DNA from: an uncultured Tolumonas sp.
GTDB taxonomy: Bacteria; Pseudomonadota; Gammaproteobacteria; Enterobacterales; Aeromonadaceae
Assembly (NCBI RefSeq): GCF_963676665.1
Contig: NZ_OY781378.1
Location: 434,001-498,000, forward strand
DNA length: 64,000 nt
Direction: 5' to 3'
Positions 1 to 8,493 of this stretch are shown piece by piece. Under the pieces are notes generated by a model that made no database searches, was not told where the DNA came from, and saw only the letters and a list, made by a program, of their open reading frames with translations. The translations under genes were made by a program, and so were the position numbers. Position 1 is the stretch's first letter, and every line of letters begins with the position of its first letter.

Positions 1-1
1 T

Positions 2-370
2 GAGCTTTATTCGCTCGATCGAAAAGGCTATTTGCAATGGCGCAGCGATTTAAAACTGCGTCATGCCAGCCGAGCGGGCGAGATCATGTTGGCACAGGGT
101 TATGACACTGCGATGTGCGAACGTGTTGCTGCCTTGCTGAAAAAAGAAAAATTAAAAAGCGATGCAGAAAGTCAGGCGTTGGAAGATGTTATTTGTTTGG
201 TCTTCCTGCAATTTTATTTTTCTGAATTTTCGAAAGCGCATGATGAAGCTAAATTAATTGATATTTTGCAAAAGACTTGGCGCAAAATGTCTGACGCGGG
301 TCATCAGGCAGCACTGAGCTTGCCATTGACGAATGCAGAAAAAACACTGGTTGCGAAAGCACTGGCGTAA
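2..370 (+). CDS. DUF4202-type protein, C-terminal part (5' end outside window)
   Basis: The reading frame is open from the first bases of the window and ends in TAA at 370, so the start codon lies upstream; the in-frame TTG at 32 is probably an internal leucine. The visible part (about 122 residues) has the WRxDLKLRHA, GEIM, and LEDVICLVFL segments I associate with the DUF4202 family of small helical proteins of unknown role. The end (about the last 25 residues, around TNAEKTLVAKAL) looks like a natural C-terminus. A lipoprotein gene follows 42 bases downstream on the same strand. Family assignment is from memory of the motif pattern, and no function can be given. Confidence 0.6.
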   Translation, partial: ELYSLDRKGYLQWRSDLKLRHASRAGEIMLAQGYDTAMCERVAALLKKEKLKSDAESQALEDVICLVFLQFYFSEFSKAHDEAKLIDILQKTWRKMSDAGHQAALSLPLTNAEKTLVAKALA

Positions 371-412
371 TACGTAAACCTAAATAAACGTTGTAAATAC
401 AGGAGTCGTTGT

Positions 413-886
413 ATGTTGAAGTGGTGCCGTTATGTGTTGGCTGGGGCTGCATTATCTCTTGCCGGTTGTGCTGCGTTACAACCGAAACTGGAAGCACCGA
501 CAGTGGCGGTTAACTCTGTACGCGTGATGCCGGGGCAGGGGCTGAATCTGCGTTTTTTGATCGGTTTACATGTGCAGAACCCGAACTCGCTGCCACTACC
601 AATTCATGGCGTTAACTACACGGTTGCGTTGTCTGGTCAGCCGGTGGTGTCAGGTAATAGTCAAAACCAACCGACTATCCCGGCGCATGGCGAACAGGAT
701 GTTGAAGTAGAGGCAGTGGCTGATCTGATGAATGGATTGTCCTTGGCCAATACGTTGCTGAGTAACCCGCTGCAACAAGAAGTGCCATATGCGGTCAAAG
801 CGTCAGTTGATGTTGGGGCTTTTCTGCCAAATATTCCGGTACAAAAAAGCGGGGTTGTTAACCTGACCACGGGTGCTATTCGTTAA
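413..886 (+). CDS. LEA type 2 / WHy-domain lipoprotein
   Basis: 157 residues with an N-terminal signal peptide and a lipobox (LAGC, Cys19), so probably a membrane-anchored periplasmic lipoprotein. The body has the pattern of LEA14/WHy (water stress and hypersensitive response) domains: a hydrophobic beta-strand start, an NPNSLPLPI segment near residue 57, and a PIPAHGE-like turn near residue 90. Such proteins form a beta-sandwich and are of uncertain function in bacteria. The ATG at 413 has a Shine-Dalgarno-like AGGAG at 402-406. A Rho-independent hairpin lies just downstream. Confidence 0.8.
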   Translation: MLKWCRYVLAGAALSLAGCAALQPKLEAPTVAVNSVRVMPGQGLNLRFLIGLHVQNPNSLPLPIHGVNYTVALSGQPVVSGNSQNQPTIPAHGEQDVEVEAVADLMNGLSLANTLLSNPLQQEVPYAVKASVDVGAFLPNIPVQKSGVVNLTTGAIR

Positions 887-911
887 TTTCTCTTCGTGCA
901 TCACTAAAACG

Positions 912-937
912 CCCGGACATCTCTTTGTCCGGGTTTA
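912..937 (+). terminator. Hairpin terminator after the LEA lipoprotein gene
   Basis: An 8-bp perfect stem (CCCGGACA, 912-919, with TGTCCGGG, 926-933), 6-base loop, followed by a short TTTA. The T tract is weak, so termination may be partial. Confidence 0.65.
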
Positions 938-1083
938 GCGTGCCATGTCACGTATTTTGCCAGAAAAATGGCGCCACTTTCCCTCCTGTATGTATTCAAA
1001 TAAATTCGTACTTGGCTCGTCATTCCTGTTTACGGAGGGAATAGTGCACTTTGATAGCGTTTTGCACGCTAAATGAGTTACTC

Positions 1084-1267
1084 ATGAAAAGATATATTCC
1101 TCTGTTATCTTGTTTTTATGCGGCGTTATATTCTGCTGATGTCTGCGCTGTGGAATTATCCAATACCTTTTCTGTGAATGGCTTCGGTACGTTGGGATCG
1201 CAATGCGATTGGTTATATGAACGCAGGCGCCTCTTTGCAAGGTGTTAAGGTGGTGTTGCGGTTATAG
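1084..1267 (+). pseudogene. Remnant of an exported, probably outer-membrane, protein (frameshifted and truncated)
   Basis: From ATG 1084 the frame encodes a clear signal peptide (MKRYIPLLSCFYAALYSADVCA) and a mature start containing VNGFGTLG, a type of beginning common in outer-membrane beta-barrel proteins. The frame then loses sense. Reading the +1 frame from 1199 gives RNAIGYMNAGASLQGVKVV and stops at 1267, a more natural continuation. So there is probably a frameshift near 1196-1200 and loss of the rest of the gene, cut off where the convergent diguanylate cyclase gene ends (1262). Only about 60 codons remain of what would normally be several hundred. It is not recognisably AlgE. Family assignment is an inference. 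Confidence 0.5.
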
Positions 1268-2842
1268 TGCTGCGGTTTGCGGGTTATAAACCCGAATGCC
1301 ATTTTTACCGGCTTGTTTTACCTGATACATGGCGACATCAGCACACTCAAAGGCGGCATTGAAGCTTGCGGCGTTGTCCGGACAAATAACAATACCGATA
1401 CTGGCACCTACATTTGCGGTTTTATCTTTTCCAATATCAATGGGTTGACTGATCCGCTGTAAAAATCGTTGCGCTAATCGTACCGCGGTTTCCTGTGAGG
1501 CATCATTTAACGCGATCAGAAATTCGTCGCCACCCCAACGGGCGACGATATCACTTTTTCGTGTCAGGTTACTTAAGCGGTTGGCCACCTCAATGAGCAC
1601 CTTATCGCCGGCATCATGACCTTCCGTGTCATTTACTTTTTTAAAGCCATCGAGATCAAGCACGATCAATGCGAGAGGCTGGTGGATACGAGCTGCGGTA
1701 TGGATCATCTGATCGATTTGTTGCTCAGCCTCGCGACGGTTTTTCAGATGTGTGAGGTGATCATGGCTGGCATCGTGGACAGAAGCGTTTAAGGCTTCGT
1801 GTTGTCGGGTAATATCATTAATGAAAATCAGAATGATGCTTTCACCATAATCATTAACGGCTTCTTTGGCATTAATACTGACCCAACGACGACGGCCATC
1901 TTCATGTGACTGTAATTTCACATCAAAACAGTTGTCCGATTTTTCTTCCAACAACTGAGTAATTTGTTCCATAAATTCATCGGGATTTTTTACCAACAAA
2001 CTGACCCATTCCGCCGTATGCGGTAGATGGCGGTTACCGGTTGCCGATAAAACCAGATCTTGAAATGACGGATTATAGGTCAGTAAATTCATGGATTTAT
2101 CGGTCACAATCAGCGCGTTGGTCGATAAGTCAAAAACCATTCTGAAATTATTGGCGATCAGTTCAACCCGATCGCGAAGCTTTCGTTCTTCTGCGATCTG
2201 CTGTTGCACTTTATCCAGCAACTGGTTCACTGTTTGCGACAGGGTTTCCAACTCTGTTTCCCGCAATAACACGGGAATAGTCAGCCGTTTATCGTCACCA
2301 GGTCGGATCAGATACAGCTCGCTGGCCAGTTTACTGACGGGGTTTGTGATAAATAGCCAAATCACTGCCATCATACAAAGCAGCGTTACGATAATCAGTA
2401 AGGCCATTAATACGGTAATTTCTAAGGCGATCGCTTTGGCTTGTACATCAATAATATCGCGGCTGGGGGTGATAATTAATTCACCGATTTTGTCATTGCC
2501 CCCAAACGGTGAATACAATATTTGAGTGATGGGGGCGAGAGAGGCGCCATCATTGCGGCCCTGATGCAGTGAAAATTGATCGGTATTAATGGTGACACTG
2601 TAGATCAATTTATTGTGCAATAAACCATCGAGGACATCTTCGGCGATGAGACGATCATTTGCATACGCGGCGATTTCGGCTGTTTTATAGACGGTTGCAG
2701 AGAGCTGGGTAACAGCTTGCAGACTACGGGTTTGTTCCCGGTTGTAGGTGAAATTGTAAAAACTGTAAGACGCGATAACGGTTACACCGGAAACGAACAA
2801 GGTAACAATCAAAGAGAGACGCAGATGAAGGTTGAGTTTCAT
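1262..2842 (-). CDS. Membrane PAS-GGDEF diguanylate cyclase
   Basis: 526 residues. A first membrane segment (about 8-30) is followed by a periplasmic sensor region (about 31-138), a second membrane segment (about 140-165), a HAMP-like linker, a PAS domain (about 230-355) and a C-terminal GGDEF domain. The catalytic signature is intact (WGGDEF). An RKSD motif sits exactly five residues before it, matching the RxxD allosteric I-site, so the enzyme should make c-di-GMP from two GTP and be product-inhibited. A good Shine-Dalgarno (AGGGA, 8 bases before the ATG) supports the start. Its 3' end meets a broken gene on the other strand. With Alg44 encoded 7 kb away it could feed alginate synthesis, but this is inference. 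Confidence 0.9.
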   Translation of the reverse strand: MKLNLHLRLSLIVTLFVSGVTVIASYSFYNFTYNREQTRSLQAVTQLSATVYKTAEIAAYANDRLIAEDVLDGLLHNKLIYSVTINTDQFSLHQGRNDGASLAPITQILYSPFGGNDKIGELIITPSRDIIDVQAKAIALEITVLMALLIIVTLLCMMAVIWLFITNPVSKLASELYLIRPGDDKRLTIPVLLRETELETLSQTVNQLLDKVQQQIAEERKLRDRVELIANNFRMVFDLSTNALIVTDKSMNLLTYNPSFQDLVLSATGNRHLPHTAEWVSLLVKNPDEFMEQITQLLEEKSDNCFDVKLQSHEDGRRRWVSINAKEAVNDYGESIILIFINDITRQHEALNASVHDASHDHLTHLKNRREAEQQIDQMIHTAARIHQPLALIVLDLDGFKKVNDTEGHDAGDKVLIEVANRLSNLTRKSDIVARWGGDEFLIALNDASQETAVRLAQRFLQRISQPIDIGKDKTANVGASIGIVICPDNAASFNAAFECADVAMYQVKQAGKNGIRVYNPQTAAL

Positions 2843-2860
2843 GGATAAGATCCCTAATGA

Positions 2861-2912
2861 AACATCTGATGCGATAATTTAATGATAATCTTAAATTTGT
2901 AAATCAGATGTT
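2861..2912. repeat. Perfect 10-bp inverted repeat upstream of the diguanylate cyclase gene
   Basis: AACATCTGAT (2861-2870) and ATCAGATGTT (2903-2912) form a perfect inverted repeat with an AT-rich 32-base spacer, 19 bases upstream of the diguanylate cyclase start codon. It could be an operator with two half-sites about four helical turns apart, or a leader hairpin. No known site is recognised. Confidence 0.4.
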
Positions 2913-3004
2913 ACTCTTCAGCCGCGTCTTATAAAAGATGAGAAAAGTTGTTCAATTATAAGAGTAAATTGCGCTCACATAATAAGAAGCATATGTATCG
3001 GCGA

Positions 3005-3466
3005 TCAGCAATATTCCCCTTCCACCAGGAACTCATCAATAATGTCGGTAAACTCCGGCCATAATTCTTCTGGGACTGCTGCTTCCGGATCATCTTCATT
3101 GTCACCGTAGTCATCCCAGAAATAGGCGCGCAGGGCATTGGCAAACTCGTCATCTAATTCAGCTAACTGTGCCACCGTACCGCACCAGATGATACGACGC
3201 AGGCTTTCAGTCAGATCATTAAGTTGCTCGATCAAAATATTGTCACTGTGACTTTGTTCAATCAACAGCTCGAAACGTTCCCGCGCACTTTCGGCTTGTT
3301 CTTCATCTAACTCACCGGTGTCGGCTAGCAGATAAATATAGTCACCCAGTAAATATTCAATCAAATCATCGCGGCTATGAAACCAATGCCACTGGCTACC
3401 TCTGTTTCCCAATAATGAAGCGTCAAATGAGCTGTCAACGTGGCAAATTGCCCATTGATTTTCCAT
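3005..3466 (-). CDS. Acidic cytoplasmic protein of unknown function
   Basis: 153 residues from the ATG at 3466, chosen because GGAG lies 8 bases upstream. A longer frame up to 3544 lacks a ribosome site. The protein is very acidic, begins MENQWAICHVDSSFD and ends in an Asp/Glu-rich tail (DDYGDNEDDPEAAVPEELWPEF region). It has no signal peptide or membrane segment and looks mostly helical. I do not recognise a domain. It lies between the diguanylate cyclase and ghrA on the same strand with wide spacing, so it is probably its own transcription unit. Confidence 0.65.
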   Translation of the reverse strand: MENQWAICHVDSSFDASLLGNRGSQWHWFHSRDDLIEYLLGDYIYLLADTGELDEEQAESARERFELLIEQSHSDNILIEQLNDLTESLRRIIWCGTVAQLAELDDEFANALRAYFWDDYGDNEDDPEAAVPEELWPEFTDIIDEFLVEGEYC

Positions 3467-3563
3467 TGTTATTTCTCCGGTAAGTTCATCGGTGGATATT
3501 AGATGTCGGGTATGGTGGCGAAATATAAAGTATTTTCGCCACACTCACTATAGCGAGCACAGA

Positions 3564-4487
3564 TCAGTATCCGCGTTGGCGATCAACTTGGCCTTGCACC
3601 GGATGCCCGCTGGCTAATGCTTGTATATTCGCTGCAATTTGAGCCACCGCTTCCTCTGGAATCGTGTCGGCTGCCACATGCGGGGTGATCATCACTGCGG
3701 GATGGCGCCAGAAAGGGTGTGCTGCCGGTAACGGTTCGCTCGCAAAAACATCCAGCAAAACAAAGCGCAGGTGTTGTTGATTGAGCAAATTCAGCAGCGC
3801 GTCTTCATCCAGCAGTGTACCGCGTCCGGCGTTGATCAAGGCTGCATCTTTTGGCAATAGCGCTAAATGCTTGGCATCGAGCAGATGCTGGGTTTCATCG
3901 GTTGACGGCAGAATGCTGAATAAAACATCAGTTTCTTGCAATAATGACCCGAGTGCATCGCAACCATGTACACAGCGGACATGCTCAATGTTTCTTGGGT
4001 GTCGACTCCAGCCACTAACCGGATAACCCAGCCCTGCGAGTGTTTGTGCGACATGCACGCCCAGATGACCAAGACCCAGAATAGTAACTCGCGTGTCTTT
4101 GGCTAAGCGGGTTGGTTGTGGTTGCCATACCGTATTTTGTTGTTGGCTTCGGTAAATATCCATTTTCCGTTGAAAATGCAGCAACCCGTATAACGCATAT
4201 TCGGTCATCTGCTGCGCCATGCCGGCATCGGTCAGACGGATGATGGTGACATGTTCGGGAATATCGTCGCGTTGCAGGAATTTATCAACACCAGCACCAA
4301 GGGTAAAAATCACCTGTAGATTAGAAAAGCGGCTGAAGAAATTCACTGGCGGTTTCCAGGCGACCACATGGGTTACCGCTTCGGCATTTATTTCCTGCGG
4401 CCAGCAGGCGATAGACCAATCAGGCAATGCTTCTTGCAGCAGATGATGATAATGATCTTGCTGTTCGGGAGAGTAGAGATAGAGCAT
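3564..4487 (-). CDS. ghrA: Glyoxylate/hydroxypyruvate reductase A
   Basis: 307 residues from ATG 4487 (AGAGG 8 bases upstream); the frame extends upstream to 4601 but that part looks non-coding. It is a D-2-hydroxyacid dehydrogenase that reduces glyoxylate or hydroxypyruvate with NADPH. The dinucleotide-binding GLGHLG motif, the INAGRGTLLDEDALL substrate loop, the DVFASEPLP segment and the C-terminal ITPHVAA with catalytic His are all present. The ending GQVDRQRGY is like E. coli GhrA. Length matches the family (312). It stands alone, with an ERIC repeat just upstream between it and tpx. Confidence 0.85.
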   Translation of the reverse strand: MLYLYSPEQQDHYHHLLQEALPDWSIACWPQEINAEAVTHVVAWKPPVNFFSRFSNLQVIFTLGAGVDKFLQRDDIPEHVTIIRLTDAGMAQQMTEYALYGLLHFQRKMDIYRSQQQNTVWQPQPTRLAKDTRVTILGLGHLGVHVAQTLAGLGYPVSGWSRHPRNIEHVRCVHGCDALGSLLQETDVLFSILPSTDETQHLLDAKHLALLPKDAALINAGRGTLLDEDALLNLLNQQHLRFVLLDVFASEPLPAAHPFWRHPAVMITPHVAADTIPEEAVAQIAANIQALASGHPVQGQVDRQRGY

Positions 4488-4556
4488 AAGAGAAGCCTCT
4501 GTGATCAGATGTGTCTGCAGTATAGCAGTAGCTGATGCCAGAGAAGGAAGGTCATT

Positions 4557-4684
4557 GATACCCTTCGTACTTGAAGTTGCAGCGTCGTTGACAGCATTCA
4601 CTCACCCCAATCACATAGCCTATCTATGTTCATGGGGATTCGCTCACTTGTCGCCTTGCTGCAACTCCAATTACTTTGGGTATA
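4557..4684 (-). repeat. ERIC (intergenic repeat unit) copy 1
   Basis: About 128 bp bounded by GATACCC and GGGTATA ends. The core carries the conserved ERIC segments, including TGGGGATTCGCTCAC and its near-complement CACTCACCCCAATCA. A second copy in the opposite orientation is at 37825-37953. ERICs are non-autonomous palindromic elements found between genes in enterobacteria and relatives. This copy lies between ghrA (upstream side) and the 3' end of tpx. Confidence 0.88.
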
Positions 4685-4694
4685 AGCAGGGTTA

Positions 4695-5195
4695 TTAAGC
4701 CAGTGCTTTTAATACTGCATCGTAGTTTGGTTCGTGAGTGATTTCATCAACCAGTTCTGCGTGCAGCACTTTGTCTGCTTCATCCAGCACCACAACAGCG
4801 CGAGCAGTTAAGCCAGCCAATACGCCATCGGCAATCGCAACACCGTAGTCAGTGACAAACGCGCCGCTACGCAGGGTTGAAAGGGTAACCACATTATCCA
4901 GACCTTCTGCACCACAGAAACGTGCTTGCGCAAAAGGCAGGTCAGCGGAAATACACAATACAACGGTGTTATCCAGTTTGCTGGCAGCTTCATTGAAATG
5001 GCGTACAGAAGCAGCACAAACGGCGGTATCTACGCTTGGGAAAATGTTCAGCACTTTACGTTTACCGCTGAAAGAGGCCAGTGTTACATCAGCCAGCTCT
5101 TTATTGACCAGTGAAAACGGTTTAGCCGTGGTGCCCGTTTGTGGGAAATCACCATTCACAGTTACCGGATTACCAGCCAGAGTTACAGTTGCCAT
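4695..5195 (-). CDS. tpx: Thiol peroxidase (lipid-hydroperoxide peroxidase)
   Basis: 166 residues, an atypical 2-Cys peroxiredoxin that reduces H2O2 and organic hydroperoxides, recycled by thioredoxin. The peroxidatic Cys is in [14 protein letters not shown] (normally T-x-x-C) and the resolving Cys in [13 protein letters not shown]. The start at 5195 ([11 protein letters not shown]) is preceded by AAGGAG; the upstream in-frame codons MQGDSD are not needed. One notable variant is DTAVC instead of the usual DTPTC, so the Thr two residues before the Cys is Ala. The gene is monocistronic. Confidence 0.93.
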   Translation of the reverse strand: MATVTLAGNPVTVNGDFPQTGTTAKPFSLVNKELADVTLASFSGKRKVLNIFPSVDTAVCAASVRHFNEAASKLDNTVVLCISADLPFAQARFCGAEGLDNVVTLSTLRSGAFVTDYGVAIADGVLAGLTARAVVVLDEADKVLHAELVDEITHEPNYDAVLKALA

Positions 5196-5327
5196 GTCAC
5201 TATCTCCTTGCATGTAGGAATATTAATTGTGTGCAATATAATTGCTAACAATTAAATGTAACCGATTTAACAGATACTCAACAAGTATATTCTGTTTAGT
5301 CATTTATGCTGCAATAGTAATAGTGAT

Positions 5328-5362
5328 AATAAAAAGCCTCTGTTACTTGCACGGAGGCTTTT
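5328..5362 (-). terminator. Rho-independent terminator of the PL7 lyase gene
   Basis: On the minus strand a 9-bp stem (AAAAGCCTC/GAGGCTTTT, 5332-5340 with 5354-5362) with a 13-base loop is followed by a T-rich run, 22 bases after the lyase stop codon. Confidence 0.8.
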
Positions 5363-5383
5363 ATCGCTGCGGGGCGTGAGAGT

Positions 5384-6133
5384 TTAGTGTGCAGTAGCCA
5401 ATGAACCAAAGCGAACCTTACAGCCTGCGCCAGGTGTGGTTTCGTAATTGATTTTTTCCTGACAGTACGCACCGGCTTTAAAATAGAACTTCTGATTCTT
5501 CCAGTTCGGGTCGCCAACCACATAATCATAAGTCGATGTTTTTCCGCCATCCACAGCGACATTGAGTACACCCGCATTAGAGTCGATGGTATAGCAGAAT
5601 TTACTTGTACCGGGTGCCGCCAGTAAGGTTTTGATGTCACCGTTGGAACCATCTTCATTCCGTTTTGTCAGTGAATAAACTGAACCATTTTCCCACTGTA
5701 ACTTGATCAACGGATTGTTATAACTATGGATCTGGCCAATGACTACTTTTTTTGTCGACGGCACTTGGGCAACCCACAAACAGGCTTTCATCGTGTGATG
5801 ACCTTCCCAGTTCCAGTCGTCGCGATCGTTATCACCAATCATTTCACGTAATTCAGAACGCGGATAATCGGAATTTTTGGTTGTGACGAGATCGGTGCCA
5901 TTCACTGGGGCCCAGAATGTCATTTTATTATTACTGTCTAAATAGAAATATTTGCTGGCATAAGTGGCTAATTGATCTGGCATTATTTCAATCAGACCAC
6001 CGCTGCTGTTTGCAACCGGCAAAGTTTCTTTCCATTGACGTAAATCAAAAGGGCCAGTAGCTGGCGCTATATAAGTGGTAGCCGCATAAGCAGAAGTTGC
6101 AGACAGAACACATAACGCAATTAATTTTTTCAT
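5384..6133 (-). CDS. Secreted polysaccharide lyase family 7 alginate lyase
   Basis: 249 residues from ATG 6133 (GGCGG just upstream; the longer frame to 6169 has no ribosome site). A signal peptide (MKKLIALCVLSATSAYA) precedes a single PL7 domain. The three PL7 signature blocks are present: RSELRE near residue 93, QIH near 134 and YFKAGAYCQ near 217; these hold the catalytic Arg, Gln/His and Tyr. It cleaves alginate by beta-elimination in the periplasm or outside the cell. The QIH form is often linked with guluronate-containing substrates, but this is only a tendency. It is divergent from the alginate operon across a 1-kb spacer, so the same regulators may act on both. Confidence 0.9.
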   Translation of the reverse strand: MKKLIALCVLSATSAYAATTYIAPATGPFDLRQWKETLPVANSSGGLIEIMPDQLATYASKYFYLDSNNKMTFWAPVNGTDLVTTKNSDYPRSELREMIGDNDRDDWNWEGHHTMKACLWVAQVPSTKKVVIGQIHSYNNPLIKLQWENGSVYSLTKRNEDGSNGDIKTLLAAPGTSKFCYTIDSNAGVLNVAVDGGKTSTYDYVVGDPNWKNQKFYFKAGAYCQEKINYETTPGAGCKVRFGSLATAH

Positions 6134-6351
6134 AATACCGCCAAAAATAGACAAATAAACGCTTTCCACTTGTGACTGTGGGAAACTAATAAATAAATTC
6201 CTGATTTACGGAATAGCGAAATATCTGAATATACGAATTCAGATGATAAATAATTAACTCAACATCGTTTATTCACTTCAGGAGTGTCATTTTTTTGGGG
6301 GGTGTTTTGCAGTTCCGCAATAACGCCATATGTAAGAGATACACAGACGCT

Positions 6352-6378
6352 ATTGCGAACGGACATACTGTTCGCATT
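6352..6378. promoter_or_regulatory. Inverted repeat, possible operator
   Basis: ATTGCGAAC (6352-6360) and GTTCGCATT (6370-6378) match as an inverted repeat in 8 of 9 positions with a 9-base spacer, so the half-site centres are about 18 bp apart. A related GCAATAACG/CGCTATTGC pairing lies just upstream. There is no T tract, so a terminator is unlikely. The binding protein is unknown. Confidence 0.3.
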
Positions 6379-6966
6379 GGGCTTCATCTTGGGTTCCTCG
6401 AGCTTTTCAAGGCAATTACACACCTGCTACCACTATCAGTACAGGCAAGTATTCGAATAATTCCATAACAGATATTATTCGGATGGCTGAATAATGAATG
6501 ATCTAAAATAAAGATCAATAGCTATTTTAATAGAAAATGATATTTAATAAGTAACTTTATGATTGTTATTGTAATTTATTTTATTTTTGTTTTCTCTAAA
6601 TTACATGAATCAAGTATAGGTGTTTTTTTATTCTCGTTGATTGTCATTAACTATTTTGGTGCATTAATTTTTATATTTTAAATTAATAGGGTTTTTGTTT
6701 ATTTTTGTTTGGCGAAAATAATACACGAGGCTTTTATTTTTTGATCTTGAACAGTATTTCGATGTGTTATTTTAAATTAAAAAATGAAGTTGTGTCGTTA
6801 ATGTGACAATTGATTTAATTTGGGTCATTTGTTTTATTATGGGTCACCATGATGAAGCGAAATAACAACGTTATTCTATTATTAGAATTATTTTAATTAG
6901 TTCCAAAAGAGTATTTTTGGTGAAAATTAGAACAATTTAATGATAATGAAAATCAATTGTTTAGCT

Positions 6967-6982
6967 TGTGATCGATATCAAA
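6967..6982 (+). promoter_or_regulatory. CRP-like site upstream of algD
   Basis: TGTGA-N6-TCAAA matches the CRP palindrome TGTGA-N6-TCACA at 9 of 10 conserved positions, about 157 bp before the algD start codon. It suggests that carbon status may influence the operon; no promoter elements were identified next to it. Confidence 0.4.
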
Positions 6983-7138
6983 AATGTTGCTGAATTGTTA
7001 ATTCGATTAAAAAGTGGTCAATTTTTTGCTCCAGATCAATTTGCGTAACCATAACTGTATTGGGAGTTGGTTGTTAACGGAAAGTTCACGGCGTTGATGC
7101 ATCCATGATGGATGACATAACTTGAAAAGGAGTGTTTC

Positions 7139-8449
7139 ATGCGTATCAGTATCTTTGGTATGGGTTATGTTGGCGCAGTTTGTACTGCCTGCCTTGCACA
7201 GCGTGGCCACCAGATCATCGGGGTCGATGTTTCCAAACATAAAGTTGAACTGATCAATGCCGGTCGCTCCCCGATTGTGGAGCCGGGATTGGATGAATTA
7301 CTAGCTGCAGGTAAAAACGCCGGCCGGATCCGGGCGACAAATGATTACACCGATGCCATCCAGAACAGTGACATTACTATGGTCTGTGTTCCGACACCGA
7401 GCAAACGTAATGGTGACCTGAGTCTGGAATATATTGAGGCCGTTTGCCGTGAAATTGGCCTGGCCATGCGGGATAAACCTTCCCGGCATACGGTGATCAT
7501 CCGCAGCACTGTCTTGCCGGGCACGGTGAAAGGGGTTGTGTTACCGATACTGGAAGACTGCGCTCAGATGAAAGCCGGTGTGGATTTCGGCTTAGGGGTC
7601 AACCCGGAATTTTTACGGGAAAGTACGGCACTTCGCGATTATGACGAACCACCGATGACCGTCGTAGGTGTGCTGGATGACGAAACGGGTCGTTTGATGG
7701 AGTTACTTTACAGTGACTTGCATGCACCGTTTATCTGCAAACCGATTGAAATCGCCGAGATGGTGAAATACACCTGCAATGTGTGGCACGCGGTAAAAGT
7801 CAGTTTTGCCAATGAAATTGGCAGTATTGCAAAAGAACTGCATGTGGATGGCCGTGAGGTCATGGATGTAGTATGCCGCGACAATAAACTCAATATTTCC
7901 AGTTATTACATGAAACCCGGCTTTGCGTTTGGTGGTTCGTGCCTGCCAAAAGACGTACGGGCGCTCAATTACCGCGCATCCCAATTGGATGTGCAAACTC
8001 CGCTCATTTCCTCGTTAATGCACAGTAACGAAAATCAGGTGAAACGTGCGTTTCAGATGATTGAGTCACTGAACAAACGCAAGATCGGCATGTTGGGCTT
8101 AAGCTTCAAAGCTGAAACGGACGATCTGCGTGAAAGCCCGCTGGTGGAACTGGCCGAGATGCTGATCGGCAAGGGGTATCAGCTTTCCATCTATGACCGC
8201 AACGTAAAATTTGCCAGTGTGCACGGTGCCAACCGTGATTACATCAATGGCAAGATCCCCCATGTCTCTTCTTTGTTGGCGGAAGACGAATCGGAGCTGC
8301 TCGATAATGTCGATGTGCTGATCGTTGGCAATAAAGATAAGGCATTTCAAGCCATGCTGGAGTCGTGGCCAGAGGACAAATATCTGGTCGATTTGGCCGG
8401 TTTTATGACGAACACCTCGGTCGTTAATAAACAGGGTATTTGCTGGTAA
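7139..8449 (+). CDS. algD: GDP-mannose 6-dehydrogenase
   Basis: 436 residues, the same length as Pseudomonas AlgD. It oxidises GDP-mannose to GDP-mannuronate with two NAD+, the committed step of alginate synthesis. The N-terminal Rossmann motif (GMGYVGAVCTACLA) and the catalytic cysteine in GGSCLPKD at residue 268 are intact, at the position known for AlgD. AAGGAG lies 7 bases before the ATG. It is the first gene of the alginate operon and is separated from alg8 by 161 bases containing a large hairpin, unlike the tight spacing downstream. Confidence 0.97.
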   Translation: MRISIFGMGYVGAVCTACLAQRGHQIIGVDVSKHKVELINAGRSPIVEPGLDELLAAGKNAGRIRATNDYTDAIQNSDITMVCVPTPSKRNGDLSLEYIEAVCREIGLAMRDKPSRHTVIIRSTVLPGTVKGVVLPILEDCAQMKAGVDFGLGVNPEFLRESTALRDYDEPPMTVVGVLDDETGRLMELLYSDLHAPFICKPIEIAEMVKYTCNVWHAVKVSFANEIGSIAKELHVDGREVMDVVCRDNKLNISSYYMKPGFAFGGSCLPKDVRALNYRASQLDVQTPLISSLMHSNENQVKRAFQMIESLNKRKIGMLGLSFKAETDDLRESPLVELAEMLIGKGYQLSIYDRNVKFASVHGANRDYINGKIPHVSSLLAEDESELLDNVDVLIVGNKDKAFQAMLESWPEDKYLVDLAGFMTNTSVVNKQGICW

Positions 8450-8493
8450 CCATACGATCAGCAGTCTGAGGTTCTGACTGTCTGCTCATCACT

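Larger units (their letters stand above)
6134..7138. other. AT-rich intergenic region between PL7 lyase and algD
   Basis: About 1 kb with no convincing reading frame, markedly richer in A+T than the alginate genes, especially 6480-7000. It contains a 9-base near-perfect inverted repeat (6352-6378), a second 11-base inverted repeat with one mismatch (6451-6461 with 6474-6484) and a CRP-like site (6967-6982). I see no AlgU (RpoE-type) GAACTT/TCTGA promoter such as controls algD in Pseudomonas. A small RNA cannot be excluded. Confidence 0.6.

Noticed and set aside
1084-1267. Fragment as a displaced algE porin
   Set aside because: The mature start does not resemble AlgE, and the piece is too short to decide.
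6900-7138. AlgU/RpoE-type promoter for algD
   Set aside because: GAAC-like bits occur, but none with the GAACTT-N16/17-TCTGA layout.
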